Shown piece by piece: positions 16,060 to 26,814 of a DNA stretch of 58,451 nt. The position numbers and the translations under genes are program-made. Positions within the stretch are counted from its first letter, which is position 1. Every line of letters starts with the position of its first letter. The notes beneath the pieces were generated by a model. It saw only the letters and a list, made by a program, of their open reading frames with translations. It did not search any database and was not told the DNA's origin. The stretch spans positions 1 to 58,451 of the forward strand of contig CBFHZL010000005.1 of the NCBI GenBank assembly GCA_965660325.1, written 5' to 3'. The DNA is from Acidiluteibacter sp965660325 (lineage in GTDB: Bacteria; Bacteroidota; Bacteroidia; Flavobacteriales_E; Vicingaceae).

Positions 16060-19000
16060 TTATCTCATTATTGTGATTGGACCTGTGAATGGGTCAAACT
16101 TATCGTCTTTTAAGTCTATGATGTAATAGTAAGTCCCACTTGGAACTGCTTTGCCTTCAAAGCTTCCATCCCATGGTTCTGTATAGCTTCTAGATTCGAA
16201 AATAACTTGTCCCCATCGGTTAAATACTTGAACCGTTGTATTTGGGAATGCTTCAATGAAGTCAAGATTCCATACGTCGTTTTTACCATCACCATTCGGG
16301 GAGAAACCTGAAGGGAATGTAATCGGCTCTTCATAAAGAACACGCATGGTATCAGATGCAAAACAACCATTTGTATCAGTTACTGTTAAGGTATACGTTC
16401 TAGATTCTCGTGTATCTGATGTTGGTTTCTCTGCAGTCGGATCACTCAAATTAGTTGCAGGGGTCCATAAGTAGGTAAATGATGGATTGCCACCCATTGG
16501 GTTCAGCTGCGCAATTTGATTATCAAAGATTCTTACGTTTCTACCTGCATCGATAACAGGGCTAGCCGTAACGGTTACTGTTTTTATGGTGGTATCGTTA
16601 CAGCCCATTCCGTTCGTTGCAATCAACGCATATCGGTATGTTCCTCTCGCATTTAGACTAAAGGTGGTGTCAAAGTTATTGGTAAGTAATGTGTAAGATG
16701 GTACATTAAACCAAGCGGCTGAAACTACGCCGCTTCCTCTAGTGCTTCCGCTCAATATTACTTGTCCGTTATCACAAATTACCGTGTCGTTTCCTGCTAC
16801 CGCAATTACCGTGTCTCTTGCTCCAATAAAAACGGTATCAGTGATAGAACAATTGGTCGCGTCAGTTATGGTCACTAAGTTTGGACCAAAGCACAAGCCG
16901 GTTACGATCGGTCCGGTTTGACCTCCTGCCCATGCTATGGTGTAAGGAGCAACTCCTCCGCTTGCCGCTATCTCTGCTGTTCCGTTGCAAGAGCTACTAC
17001 ATATTACATTGGTTGTATCAATTACATTCATGACAATTGCAGAGTTTGCGCTTACAGTTGCGTTGACTACTACGGTACAGCCATTGTTATCCGTTACAAT
17101 GGCACTGTAATTTCCGGCACATAAATTAGTCGCTACATTCGTTGTTTGGGTATTCGGATCATTCCACACAAAACTGTAAGCTAGTTTACCGCCAAATGCA
17201 TTTACACTAATTTGTCCGTCACAGTCACTTCCGCAATTGACATCAGTTACCAGTGGCTGACTAATTAATAATGAATCAGGACTGCCGATGGTAATCGTTT
17301 CAAAATATTGACATCCGTCTGCTACTGAAGTTAGTAATAAGGTATAGTCTCCCGCACATAGCCCTTGAGCGTCTGTATTTACTGCAGCTACAGCATTGTT
17401 GTTTACATCTAGCCATTGGTAATCAACCAACACAGATGATACATTTGCTGTTAATGATCCATCACAAGCTCCAAAGCAGCTCACGTCAGTTGCTACTGGT
17501 GTAGGGTCAATTTGAATCGAAGTGTTTGAAACGGTGAACTCAAATGATTGAACACAACCGTTTGCATCTGAAATATCGACATTATACAATCCTGCACACA
17601 AACCATCTACATAATTGCTATCTGGCAAACCTGCAAGGTTCCAATTAAAGTTGTATGGGGATGCCCCTCCTGTGACGTTCAGTAAAATTGAACCATCGCA
17701 AGGGAAGCTATTACAATTAACTGCCGTGATTTGTGGATTTACTGTAAATCGAGCAGGCTCTTCTATGGTTACATTTACTACTTGCATACAACCGTTCGCA
17801 TCTGTGATTTGTGCAAAATAATCTCCGGCACATAGACCTGTTAAGGTGTCTGCTGTGGAGCCATTATGTGGCCAGTAGAATTGGTAAGGAGCTTGTCCTC
17901 CAATTGGTGTAAGAGTTGCGCTTCCGTCACATGTAGTATTACATGATGCATTTGTTGTAGCAACTAATGCGTTGGTGATTCCACCTGAATTATTGATTCC
18001 TATATTAAAAGTTTGTGAACATCCATTTGCATCGACTACATCAACTACATAAATTCCTGCACATAAGTCAACCGCTTTTGTGCTGTCCGAGCCATTACTC
18101 CAATTAAATGTATATGGTGCAGCACCTCCTGTGATACTTATTTCTGCTTCTCCGTCACAGGCACCACAATTTGCATCTGTTGTGTTAAATGAAGCAATTA
18201 AATTAGCCGGTGCTGTAATGGTGTAACTATCAAATCCGATACACCCATTAGCGTCAGTTACCTCTACTGTGTATGTTCCTGCGGAAAGTCCATTCAAATC
18301 TTCAAAGGTTTGGCCAAAAGGCAACCACTTGAAGCTGTATGGAGCAGTTCCACCATTCGGAGTGATAAAAATGGCTCCATTGTTATCTCCTGCACACGTT
18401 AAGGTTGTTGTAGAGTCTAACGTAATTGTTGGACCATTTCCATTCGGTAAATTGAAGCTAAAGAAATCCTCGCAACCATTAGCATCTCTTACTCTTAGGG
18501 TATAACTTCCCGCCGTGATGGAAGAAATTGTTGCTGCAGTTTGTCCGGTTAGTAAGGTGTTGTTGGCATCAAACCACTGTAAATTATAAGGAGTACTTCC
18601 TCCTGTCACTGCAGCAGAAATACTTCCATCTGACAAACCACAACCTGGGTTAGTTGCTGTAAAGGTAGTTGCCAATGCATTTGGTGATCCTATAGTTATT
18701 TGTTCGATAATACTACACCCATTACCATCTATTATTTCTACTGAGTAATTTCCAGGGCACATTCCACTTGGGTTAGCCGTTCCCTGACCGGAGCCTGGAG
18801 CTGGGGTCCATACATAGCTGAACGTACCTGAACCTCCTGCAGCGGTTACGCTGGCAGAACCGTCGCAGTTTGATGAACAAGTTGCATCTGTAGTCACAGT
18901 TGTAGCAAAAATAGCAGATGGGGAATTAATAGAAACAGGCTCTATCGTAACACAACCTGAATCGTTGATTACTTCCACAAAATAATTTCCTGCGCACAGT

Positions 19001-22000
19001 CCTGTTGCTGTTGCTGTTGCTTGTCCAATGCTTAAACCAGTTGTAGCATCAAACCATTCTACTGTGCAATTCGCTGTGGTGCAGTTATAACTTGCGGTTG
19101 CTGTACCATCACAGCTGCTAATACAACTTTCATCTGTTTTGGTTACGACAACTGTTTCTCCACCATTATCATTAATAGATGCACTAAATCGATTGACACA
19201 TCCTGAATTTACATCGGTAACATCTACAAAGTAATTGCCTGAGCAAAGGTTTGTAGCAGTAGCAGTGGTTACACTTATAGGAGATAAGTTGTTATCCAAC
19301 CATTCGAATGTAAACGGGCCTGCGCCTACAGGTGAAACAGTTACGGAGCCGTCACATATGCCGCACGTAGCATCTGTAGCGCTAGTTGATGCTGCAATTA
19401 TTAGTGGCTCTGAAATGGTAACCGTCTCCACCAATGTACAATTATTAGCGTCGGTTATGGTTACGCTGTAGGTTCCTGCGCATAAATTTTGTAAAGTATC
19501 TGTCGTAGCGGAGGTAGACCAAGCGTAGGTATATGGAGCAACTCCTCCTGTAGGAGATACAAATGCAACTCCATCGCAAACACCATTACAAGAAGCATCT
19601 GTACTTCCAACTCCTGAGTTGATTGCATTAAATTCCGTTATGGTTGCAGATAACGTTGTGTCACATCCTAATCCATCGCTAATGATTATGGTATATGTAC
19701 CTGCACACAGATTTGTTCCATTTGCTGTTCCTTGTCCGTTTGGCGGAACTGGTGTCCAAGAGTAGGTGTAATTACTCGATCCGCCACCTGACGGAGCTAA
19801 GGTAATTGAACCATCACAATTACCATTACACGTTGCATTTATCACAGTTTCGTTTGGTAAGATAGGGGCAGAGCTTCCAATTGTAAATCTTACAGTGGTA
19901 TCACATCCGTTGGCATCAGAGATTAGTACTTCGATTGGTCCTGGGCACAGGCCTGATGCTGCATTGGTTCCCGCACCAACTGCTGGAGTTGGAGTCCAAG
20001 TGAAGCTGTAAGGTGCAACACCTCCAACAGGATTAACTGTTGCTGTTCCATCGCAGTTACCTCCGCATGATTCATTGGTAAATGAACTGTTGGGTACAAT
20101 GCTATTTTGTGTTCCGATAGTTGTGCTAGCAGTAGTGGTACATCCTCCAGCATCAGTTACCGTTACGTTATAAGTTCCTGCGCACAGTCCATTGAGAATT
20201 CTATTTCCTTGCTGGCCTGCAGGTGGAGTAGGACTCCAATTATACGTATGCGGCCCTGATAAAGTACCTGATAAAATCACTTCTGCTGTTCCATCGCAAG
20301 AATTAGAACAGGTTTCATCAGTGCTATTTATTGCTGCTGTGTATGCAGTCCCTTGCGTTACATTAATTGCCACTACTGTATCGCAATTGTTGGCATCCGT
20401 AATCGTCACAGTATATGTTCCTACACATAAACCAGAAATAGAGTCTGTGTTTTGTCCAATAGGCGTTCCTGACCATACAAATGTATATGGAGCAGATCCG
20501 CCTGAAGGTCTTACAAATGCAGAGCCATCACACAAAGTTATTGCTGAGCAACTTACCGCTACAAATCCTTCATTCGGTATAATTTGAGATGGACTATTAA
20601 TACTTACAGTGTCCAAACTTACACAACCATTCACATCACTTACTTCAGCAATATAGCTACCTGCTGCAAGACCTGTAGCAGTTATGGTAGTTTGCCCAAT
20701 CGGGGAACCTGTTATGGTTAACCAATTTACACTACAAGTAGTTAATAGACATGGAGCACTAACAGTAGCTGTTCCATCACTTAAACCAAAGCAACTCACA
20801 TCGGTACTTGTGGTAGTTACTACAGGAGCGTTGTTGTCAATAACATTTGCACTAACAGTATCTCTACAACCATTTAAATCAGTTATTTCTACATTGTAGA
20901 CACCTGAACAAAGTGCTCTTGCTGTATCAGTGGTTTGTCCAATTGGTGTTAAACTGGCATCTAACCAGTTGTACGTATAACCCGGTGTTCCACCTCCTAC
21001 AGTAACTACAGCTGTTCCATCACAGATGGTGCAATTTGAGTTAGTTGTTGTCGTTGTGGCGGTTATTTGTGTTGGTTCTGTAATAGAATACGTTGCAACT
21101 GAATCACAATTGTTAGCATCTGTTATCGTTACCGTATATGTACCCGCACAAAGTCCACTGATTAAAGGTGCCGTGCTGCTTGTGGACCATAAGAAGGTAT
21201 ACGGTGCAGTACCACCTGATAAAGCAAATATTCCGAGTTCTCCATTACAATCTCCAAAACAGTTATTGTTGACTACTGTATCTAAATAAGTAAATCCTGA
21301 CTGTGGGTTAATGGTAAAATTATCTAATGCCGTACAACCATTATTATCAGTAACTGTAACGGTATAATTCCCTGCAGCTAAGCCTGTAATGCTTGGGCCT
21401 GTTTGTAAGGTAGACCAATTGAACGTATAAGGCGAGGTTCCTCCTGTTGCGCTTGCTGTTGCTGTTCCATCAGCGTTTCCACTACAGCTTACGTTGGTAG
21501 TAGCAGTTGAAGGAATTAGCTGTGACGGTTCAGTAATGACAATAGTGGTGTCCTTAAAACATCCGTTTGCGTCTGTAATGGTTACTGTATATGACCCTGC
21601 AGATAATCCTCCAATAGTATCAGTTATTGCAGTCGTACTCCATAAGTAGGTGTAGGGAGTGGTACCGCTAGTTGCGGATACTTTTATAAACCCGTTCGTA
21701 CCACCGTTACAATCTATGTTAGCTAAGGAATCAACTGCGATAGAAATAGAAACACCGTCATTTACTGTAGCACTGTCTAATTTAGTACAGCCGTTGAGGT
21801 CAGTAATGGTAACAAAGTACTTTCCTGAAGAAATCCCTGTTAAGTTTTGAGTAGTGGCGCTATTTGACCAGCTAAAAGTATATCCTGGTGTTCCACCTCC
21901 GGGTGTCAACGTAATACTTCCATCGTTTAATCCACTACAAGAAGCATCAGTTACCGTAAAAGTTGCTGTTACCGCTGTAGGTTCTGCTACTATTCCTGAG

Positions 22001-25000
22001 TCTACTAAGGTACATCCATTGGCATCCGAAACAGTTACGGTATAGGTGCCTGCAGTAAGGTTTGAAATATTTCCACCTGTAGCCGAATTACTCCAAATAA
22101 AGGTATAAGGAGCAGTCCCATTGCTTGCAACTGCAGAAACACTTCCATTTGCGCTGTCTTTGCAAAGTGCATCAGTTGCAGTAATTGCTAGTGATACTGC
22201 ATTTGGTGCAGTAATCGTTGCCGAGTCAACCGCTGTGCAGTTATTATCATCGGTAACCGTTACAAAATATTTACCTGCTGATAAATTTCTAATGGTATCT
22301 GCAGTAGCGGTCGTTGACCATAAATAGGTGTAGGGAGCTGTTCCTCCTGTTGCAATCACAACAGCTTGTCCATCCGTATTAGATGCACAGAGTAAATCAA
22401 CTGTTGTCGTGGTTGTAGTTAATGGAAGAGGTTCGGTAACTGTTGTTGTTAATGTATCGGTACAGCCATTTCCATCGGTAACTATTAACGAATAGGTGCC
22501 TGCAGAAACATTCTTCAAGGTATCTGTTGTTTGTGCATTATCCCACAAGTAGGTATATGGAGCTGTTCCTCCTGATGTGATGACGTACGCCCCTCCATCT
22601 GTTCCTGAATTACAGCTAACATTTAATGTGCTGTCAAGTGTAAGAACTACAGGATTAGATTGAATAATTTCTGCACTATCGATAACTGTACAATTGTTTA
22701 AATCGGTAACAGTAACAAAATACTTTCCTGGGTTTAGGTTGTTAATGGTGGCAGTAGTTAGACCGCCAGTCCATGCGAAGGTATAACCTGGTGTTCCTCC
22801 TGTTGCAGCTATAGTTGCAGACCCATCAGCAGAGGTATTACAACTCGCATCTACGGTGGTTACTGTGGTCGCAATTACAGTAGGTTCTGAGATTGTTGCG
22901 GAGTCTAATGCAGTACAACCATTTGCGTCCGAAACTGTTACAAAGTATTTGCCTGCTGCTAAATTAGATGCAGTTGCTGTTGTTGCTGTAGTAGACCAAT
23001 TAAAGGTAAAACCGCCCGCACCACCACTCGGTGATACGGTTGCTGTTCCCGTTGCAGCACCAAAACAATTGGCATCAGTGCTAGTAACAGTTGTATTAAT
23101 CACAGGAGATTGATTAATGGTTACTTGATCTGTAACGGTACAGTTGTTTGCATCAGAAATGGTTACTGTGTATGTTCCTGTAGTAAGATTATTAATAGTT
23201 GCGGTAGTTGCAGCATTGCTCCAAGAGAAGGAGTAACCTGGAGTTCCACCTGTAGCACTTGCTGTTGCGCTTGCTGCTGCAAGCCCTGCACATTGTGGGT
23301 TATTAGTCGTTGTAATATTGCTTACAATAGCCGTTGGTTCGGTTAAGGTAAATTGAGCTGTTTCAGTACAATTGTTGGCATCGGATACGGTAACCGTATA
23401 TGTTCCTGCAGTAAGCCCTGTTATGATAGGAGTGGTTGCTGTATTGCTCCATAAGTAGCTATAGCCTGGTGCACCACCTGTTACAGCAACTTCTCCTGCA
23501 CCTTGATTTCCTCCGTTACACAAAGGGTTACTTTGGACAGTCGTGGTTAGATTTAGTTGCACTCCTTGTCCAATTGTGGCTTGTGTGGTAGCTGTACAAT
23601 TATTGGCGTCGGTAACAGTAACCGTGTATGTCCCTGCTGCAATACCACTATTCGTAGCAGTGGTAGTAGTGTTCGACCACGAAAAGTTGTAAGGAGCAGT
23701 TCCACCGGTTGCACCTGCCTCAACGCTTCCGTCTGTGCCATTAAAACAAGTAGCATCAGACTGTGAAACTATGGATGCAGCTAATAATGTAGGCTCTGTA
23801 ATGATTACTTGTTCTTCAGCTGTACATAAGTTCGCATCGGTAACTGTAACAGTATATGTTCCTGCAAGTAAATTAGTAGCTGTAGCAGTAGTCTGACTGT
23901 TTGACCAATTGTAAGTATAGCCGGGAGTTCCACCTGTTGCACTGGCAGTTGCTTGCCCATCTGATAAACCAAAACAGCTAACGTTTGCATCCACTGTTAT
24001 CGTTGGCACAATAGGAGCTGCTGAGCTTAAAGTTACTTGAGCTGTAGCTGTACATGTATTGGCATCTGTTACTGTAACAGTATATGTTCCAGGTCCTATA
24101 TTTAATAATGTTCGAGAAGTTGAAGCATTTGACCAAGCATAGGTATATGGACTTGTTCCACCTGCTCCTGTAGCTTGAATGATTCCATCATTATTTCCTG
24201 CACAATTGAGGTTATTTATGATCGAAATAGTTGCACTAACAGCAGCTGCAGGTTGAGTTACATTAACTGTTTCAGTTGCTGTACAAAGGTTGGCATCAGT
24301 AACAGTAACGGTGTATGCTCCCGCTGCAAGACTACCAATTGTTGCAGTGGTAGATGAACCTGCATCAGACCATAGAAAAGTATAGGGACCGACTCCACCA
24401 TTTGGCAAACTTGCTGCAGTACCATTACTTCCACCGTTACAGGTTACATTGGTAGCGGTTGCATTAGGAAAAATTTGATTTCCTTGTGTTATGGTAATTT
24501 GAGCAGTTGCGGTACATGTGTTTGCATCAGTTGTAGTAACTGTGTAAGTACCTGCCGCGAGTCCTGAAGCAATTGCTGTGTTAGCACTGTTCGACCATGC
24601 AAAGGAGTAAGGTGGTGTTCCACCAGCAGGAGAAGCTTCGGCACTTGCATTTGCACCTCCGAAGCAAGTAGCTCCTGTGCTATTTATAATAGTGGTAGTT
24701 AGAACTGTTGGTTCTGTTATTGTAGCTTGAGTCACAGCAGGGCAATTATTAGCGTCATTTACGGTGACTGTATATGTTCCTGCTGCCAAATTACTTATGG
24801 TTGCTGTGGTTGCGCTGTTGGACCATACAAATGAATATCCTGGCGTTCCTCCGGTTGCACTTGCCGTTAATTCTCCATCAGAAAGTCCGTTACAACTAAC
24901 ATTAGATACTACGTTTACTGCAGGAGCAATAGCTGTAGGAGCTGTTAATGTAATTTGATCTGTTTGAGCACATAAGTTTGCGTCGGTAACAGTAACCGTG

Positions 25001-26607
25001 TATGTCCCTGCGGCAATATTTAATAGGGTACTAGTTGTAGCACTGTTCGACCATGCAAAGTTGTAAGGTGGCACACCACCTGTTCCGTTAGCCGCTATTA
25101 TTCCATCGGTATTTCCGTTACAACTTATCGGTGAAATAAGGTTGATGTTTGCTGAAAGTAGGGTAGCAGGTTCAGTGATAGTAACTGATTCTGTAATGGT
25201 ACAAGAAGTGTTATCCGTAACCGTAACAGTGTATGAGCCTGGAGCTAATCCGTTAATAGTTGGAGTAGTAGCGGCATTCGACCACAAGAAGGTATAAGGA
25301 CCAACTCCTCCTGAAGGAGCAGAAGTAGCTGTTCCATTATTGTCTCCTCTACATGCTACATTTGTAGATGTTACGTTTGGAGCAATTTGCGAAGGACCAC
25401 CTACAGTAACTTGATCTACGTTGGTGCAATTGTTTGCATCAGTAATGGTAACAGTATAGGTTCCTGTGCACAAACCTGATATAGAAGATGTCGTCGCACT
25501 GTTTGACCACAAATAAGTATATGTCAACCCTGGAGTAATAGGTGTTCCTCCAATTGGGGTAGTACTTGCAGTTCCATCGCAGGCTCCAAAACAGCTTTCG
25601 TTAGTATGCACGATGTTGGCAAAAATAGGATCTGGTTCCATTACACTAACAAACACACCTGTTGTAGAATTATCAGCCTGATCCAGTACTCGTAGTAAAT
25701 AAGTTCCATTACTTAAACCAGTTGCCGTTTGACCAGTTACCGTCGGAAAACCCGCTCTTGACCAAGTGTAAGTGTATGGTCCTGTTGGTCCTACAGTTCT
25801 AAGGGAGTCGACTGTAGCAGATCCGTCTGCTAGTCCATTACATGTTGGAGGTGTTACCGTAGTAAATACCTGCGTAACCTGTTTGTTGGTGTTGCCGCCA
25901 CCACCTTTCTTACCACCGCTATTGCTTGTGGCAAGGTTTGACGTCAGTCCTTGCTGGATGATTATTTTGGAGAGATCAATGTAGGATGCATCGTTAGCAT
26001 TGATGGATTTATTATGAACCAATAAATTGCCGTTGTCTAGTCGAACCGATTTTTGTTTAGGTGTAGCAAATACGTATTGTTCACAATAAATATTATTTGA
26101 ACGGGTAATTATATCACCTGACTCGTGGGTAATCGTTCCCTCTACCGATAAGGTTTTATTGAGCGTTGCTTTACCTGTATTTTTAATTGTTATTGCACTA
26201 ACAAATAAGCTAGGAGATAAGGAATAGGTTACCTTCTTTTTGGCATTGAGAACTATTAATCCCTCGTTGATAATTTTTGTTTGTTCGCCAATTCTAATGT
26301 CACCAACTATTCGCAAAGTCGCTCCCTTATAACCTTTTAAGAACAATTGACCATCACCTGTAGTGATTAAATCATTACAAACAGCATTTGCAAACGTTAT
26401 AACCGCTGCATTATTAGTAGATAGAAAAACGTTGTCTTTTTCCGATGGAATTGCATTGGCTGGGCTGCCATTTTCTGTAGTGGCCCAGTTAGAACCATCT
26501 TCCCAAGTGGAAGAATTTCCTATCCAAAAATAGTCGCGAGCATTGGCGTTTTGAGTAACAATTGTAAGTGCAATTACAAGAGTTAGGAATGAAAAAAATC
26601 GTTTCAT
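16060..26607 (-). CDS. Giant SprB-like cell-surface adhesin with 39 SprB repeats and type B T9SS sorting domain
   Basis: A secreted protein of 3515 residues. The signal peptide is 1-23 (ending QNANA); I chose the ATG at 26607 because an in-frame ATG 32 codons upstream would place a non-signal sequence before it. Residues 24 to about 230 form a domain opening YFWIGNSSTWEDGSNW, then a Gly/Lys linker. I count 39 SprB-type repeats of 75-82 residues (about 235-3270). The core pattern is Cys-x-G ... GGTxPYTYxWSN ... LxAGTYTVTVTDANxC. Two Ig/PKD-like domains follow, then the gliding-motility C-terminal domain (about 3427-3515: FSPNGDGKND, VQVFNRWGQVIFE, PSGTYYYIIDL). SprB of F. johnsoniae is a mobile adhesin used in gliding; gliding here is an inference. 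Confidence 0.95.
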   Translation of the reverse strand: MKRFFSFLTLVIALTIVTQNANARDYFWIGNSSTWEDGSNWATTENGSPANAIPSEKDNVFLSTNNAAVITFANAVCNDLITTGDGQLFLKGYKGATLRIVGDIRIGEQTKIINEGLIVLNAKKKVTYSLSPSLFVSAITIKNTGKATLNKTLSVEGTITHESGDIITRSNNIYCEQYVFATPKQKSVRLDNGNLLVHNKSINANDASYIDLSKIIIQQGLTSNLATSNSGGKKGGGGNTNKQVTQVFTTVTPPTCNGLADGSATVDSLRTVGPTGPYTYTWSRAGFPTVTGQTATGLSNGTYLLRVLDQADNSTTGVFVSVMEPDPIFANIVHTNESCFGACDGTASTTPIGGTPITPGLTYTYLWSNSATTSSISGLCTGTYTVTITDANNCTNVDQVTVGGPSQIAPNVTSTNVACRGDNNGTATSAPSGGVGPYTFLWSNAATTPTINGLAPGSYTVTVTDNTSCTITESVTITEPATLLSANINLISPISCNGNTDGIIAANGTGGVPPYNFAWSNSATTSTLLNIAAGTYTVTVTDANLCAQTDQITLTAPTAIAPAVNVVSNVSCNGLSDGELTASATGGTPGYSFVWSNSATTATISNLAAGTYTVTVNDANNCPAVTQATITEPTVLTTTIINSTGATCFGGANASAEASPAGGTPPYSFAWSNSANTAIASGLAAGTYTVTTTDANTCTATAQITITQGNQIFPNATATNVTCNGGSNGTAASLPNGGVGPYTFLWSDAGSSTTATIGSLAAGAYTVTVTDANLCTATETVNVTQPAAAVSATISIINNLNCAGNNDGIIQATGAGGTSPYTYAWSNASTSRTLLNIGPGTYTVTVTDANTCTATAQVTLSSAAPIVPTITVDANVSCFGLSDGQATASATGGTPGYTYNWSNSQTTATATNLLAGTYTVTVTDANLCTAEEQVIITEPTLLAASIVSQSDATCFNGTDGSVEAGATGGTAPYNFSWSNTTTTATNSGIAAGTYTVTVTDANNCTATTQATIGQGVQLNLTTTVQSNPLCNGGNQGAGEVAVTGGAPGYSYLWSNTATTPIITGLTAGTYTVTVSDANNCTETAQFTLTEPTAIVSNITTTNNPQCAGLAAASATASATGGTPGYSFSWSNAATTATINNLTTGTYTVTISDANNCTVTDQVTINQSPVINTTVTSTDANCFGAATGTATVSPSGGAGGFTFNWSTTATTATASNLAAGKYFVTVSDANGCTALDSATISEPTVIATTVTTVDASCNTSADGSATIAATGGTPGYTFAWTGGLTTATINNLNPGKYFVTVTDLNNCTVIDSAEIIQSNPVVLTLDSTLNVSCNSGTDGGAYVITSGGTAPYTYLWDNAQTTDTLKNVSAGTYSLIVTDGNGCTDTLTTTVTEPLPLTTTTTTVDLLCASNTDGQAVVIATGGTAPYTYLWSTTATADTIRNLSAGKYFVTVTDDNNCTAVDSATITAPNAVSLAITATDALCKDSANGSVSAVASNGTAPYTFIWSNSATGGNISNLTAGTYTVTVSDANGCTLVDSGIVAEPTAVTATFTVTDASCSGLNDGSITLTPGGGTPGYTFSWSNSATTQNLTGISSGKYFVTITDLNGCTKLDSATVNDGVSISIAVDSLANIDCNGGTNGFIKVSATSGTTPYTYLWSTTAITDTIGGLSAGSYTVTITDANGCFKDTTIVITEPSQLIPSTATTNVSCSGNADGTATASATGGTSPYTFNWSTLQTGPSITGLAAGNYTVTVTDNNGCTALDNFTINPQSGFTYLDTVVNNNCFGDCNGELGIFALSGGTAPYTFLWSTSSTAPLISGLCAGTYTVTITDANNCDSVATYSITEPTQITATTTTTNSNCTICDGTAVVTVGGGTPGYTYNWLDASLTPIGQTTDTARALCSGVYNVEITDLNGCRDTVSANVIDNNAPVVTTTSTDVSCFGLSDGTATVSAPCLLTTCSVNWLTITGSPIGQTTITATGLAAGSYIAEVSDVNGCVSLDTVSINSPSQIIPNEGFVAVSCSAITLCDGSAFVRPSGGSAPYTFVWSGTPIGQNTDSISGLCVGTYTVTITDANNCDTVVAINVTQGTAYTAAINSTDETCSNSCDGTAEVILSGTLSGPHTYNWSPTPPAGQQGNRILNGLCAGTYNVTVTDAGGCTTTASTTIGTQNSIVPNSSFTNESCGGNCDGTATVNPVGGVAPYSFTWTPTPAVGAGTNAASGLCPGPIEVLISDANGCDTTVRFTIGSSAPILPNETVINATCNGNCDGSITLAPSGGGSSNYTYSWTPVPPNGQGTANGTNLCAGTYTIIISDGLGCDTTLSATITEFNAINSGVGSTDASCNGVCDGVAFVSPTGGVAPYTYAWSTSATTDTLQNLCAGTYSVTITDANNCTLVETVTISEPLIIAASTSATDATCGICDGSVTVSPVGAGPFTFEWLDNNLSPISVTTATATNLCSGNYFVDVTDVNSGCVNRFSASINDNGGETVVVTKTDESCISSCDGTATASYNCTTANCTVEWFDATTGLSIGQATATATGLCAGNYFVEVINDSGCVTIEPVSINSPSAIFATTVTTDATCSSNCDGSASVTAAGGSGTFSYVWTPAPGSGQGTANPSGMCPGNYSVEIIDGNGCSIIEQITIGSPNALATTFTATNPGCGLSDGSISAAVTGGSTPYNLQWFDANNTLLTGQTAATISSITAGSYTLRVRDANGCEDFFSFNLPNGNGPTITLDSTTTLTCAGDNNGAIFITPNGGTAPYSFKWLPFGQTFEDLNGLSAGTYTVEVTDANGCIGFDSYTITAPANLIASFNTTDANCGACDGEAEISITGGAAPYTFNWSNGSDSTKAVDLCAGIYVVDVVDANGCSQTFNIGINNSGGITNALVATTNASCNTTCDGSATLTPIGGQAPYQFYWPHNGSTADTLTGLCAGDYFAQITDANGCMQVVNVTIEEPARFTVNPQITAVNCNSFPCDGSILLNVTGGASPYNFNWNLAGLPDSNYVDGLCAGLYNVDISDANGCVQSFEFTVSNTSIQIDPTPVATDVSCFGACDGSLTANVSSVLVDYQWLDVNNNAVAAVNTDAQGLCAGDYTLLLTSVADGCQYFETITIGSPDSLLISQPLVTDVNCGSDCDGQISVNAFGGKLAYSFVWNDPNTQTTNVATNLCAGNYSAIVTDNNGCTVVVNATVSANSAIVMNVIDTTNVICSSSCNGTAEIAASGGVAPYTIAWAGGQTGPIVTGLCFGPNLVTITDATNCSITDTVFIGARDTVIAVAGNDTVICDNGQVILSGSTRGSGVVSAAWFNVPSYTLLTNNFDTTFSLNARGTYRYALIATNGMGCNDTTIKTVTVTASPVIDAGRNVRIFDNQIAQLNPMGGNPSFTYLWTPATNLSDPTAEKPTSDTRESRTYTLTVTDTNGCFASDTMRVLYEEPITFPSGFSPNGDGKNDVWNLDFIEAFPNTTVQVFNRWGQVIFESRSYTEPWDGSFEGKAVPSGTYYYIIDLKDDKFDPFTGPITIMR
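16800..25880 (-). repeat. 39-unit coding repeat array (about 225-246 bp per unit)
   Basis: The DNA encoding the SprB repeats is a diverged tandem array. Recurrent short DNA words such as GTAACAGTATATGTTCCTGC appear roughly every 230 bases, but units differ enough that no long exact repeats are obvious. Two unit types are visible at protein level: two-Cys units (1, 3-20, 32-33) and units with an added Cys pair, CxxxCDG plus GLCAG (2, 21, 22, 24-31, 34-39). Unit 23 lacks that added pair and instead carries a Cys pair in its middle; unit 30 carries the added pair plus a similar middle pair. Confidence 0.85.
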
Positions 26608-26710
26608 AGTATCGAGAGGTAAGTACTTACTAGTTATTAAGTCGTTAAAAAAATGTAAGTGACTAAAGGTTAAGTTGTTGCTTAATTTGTCACCTTTTAA
26701 CATAACATAA

Positions 26711-26718
26711 CAAATATA
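26711..26718 (-). promoter_or_regulatory. -7 promoter element of the adhesin-porP operon
   Basis: Minus-strand TATATTTG, a perfect TAnnTTTG, about 104 bases before the chosen ATG. No clear -33 TTTG is seen. A long leader would result. Confidence 0.45.
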
Positions 26719-26814
26719 TAGAAATTAGAAAGTTAAATCGATAACTTATTCGAACTTCTTTTCGTTAAGTATGCGATGAAGCACCAATTATCCATGCTAA
26801 ACTTAAAAAATGAG

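Noticed and set aside
20192..20587. Plus-strand open frames (about 60-130 codons) antiparallel to the adhesin gene
   Set aside because: Many such frames recur at the repeat period and share the same Val/Pro-rich pattern. They are antisense shadows of the repeat codons without start signals of their own.
16800..25880. Regularly spaced repeats resembling a CRISPR or satellite array
   Set aside because: The period of about 230 bases is set by translated SprB repeats in one open frame, the units are diverged, and there are no unique short spacers or cas genes.
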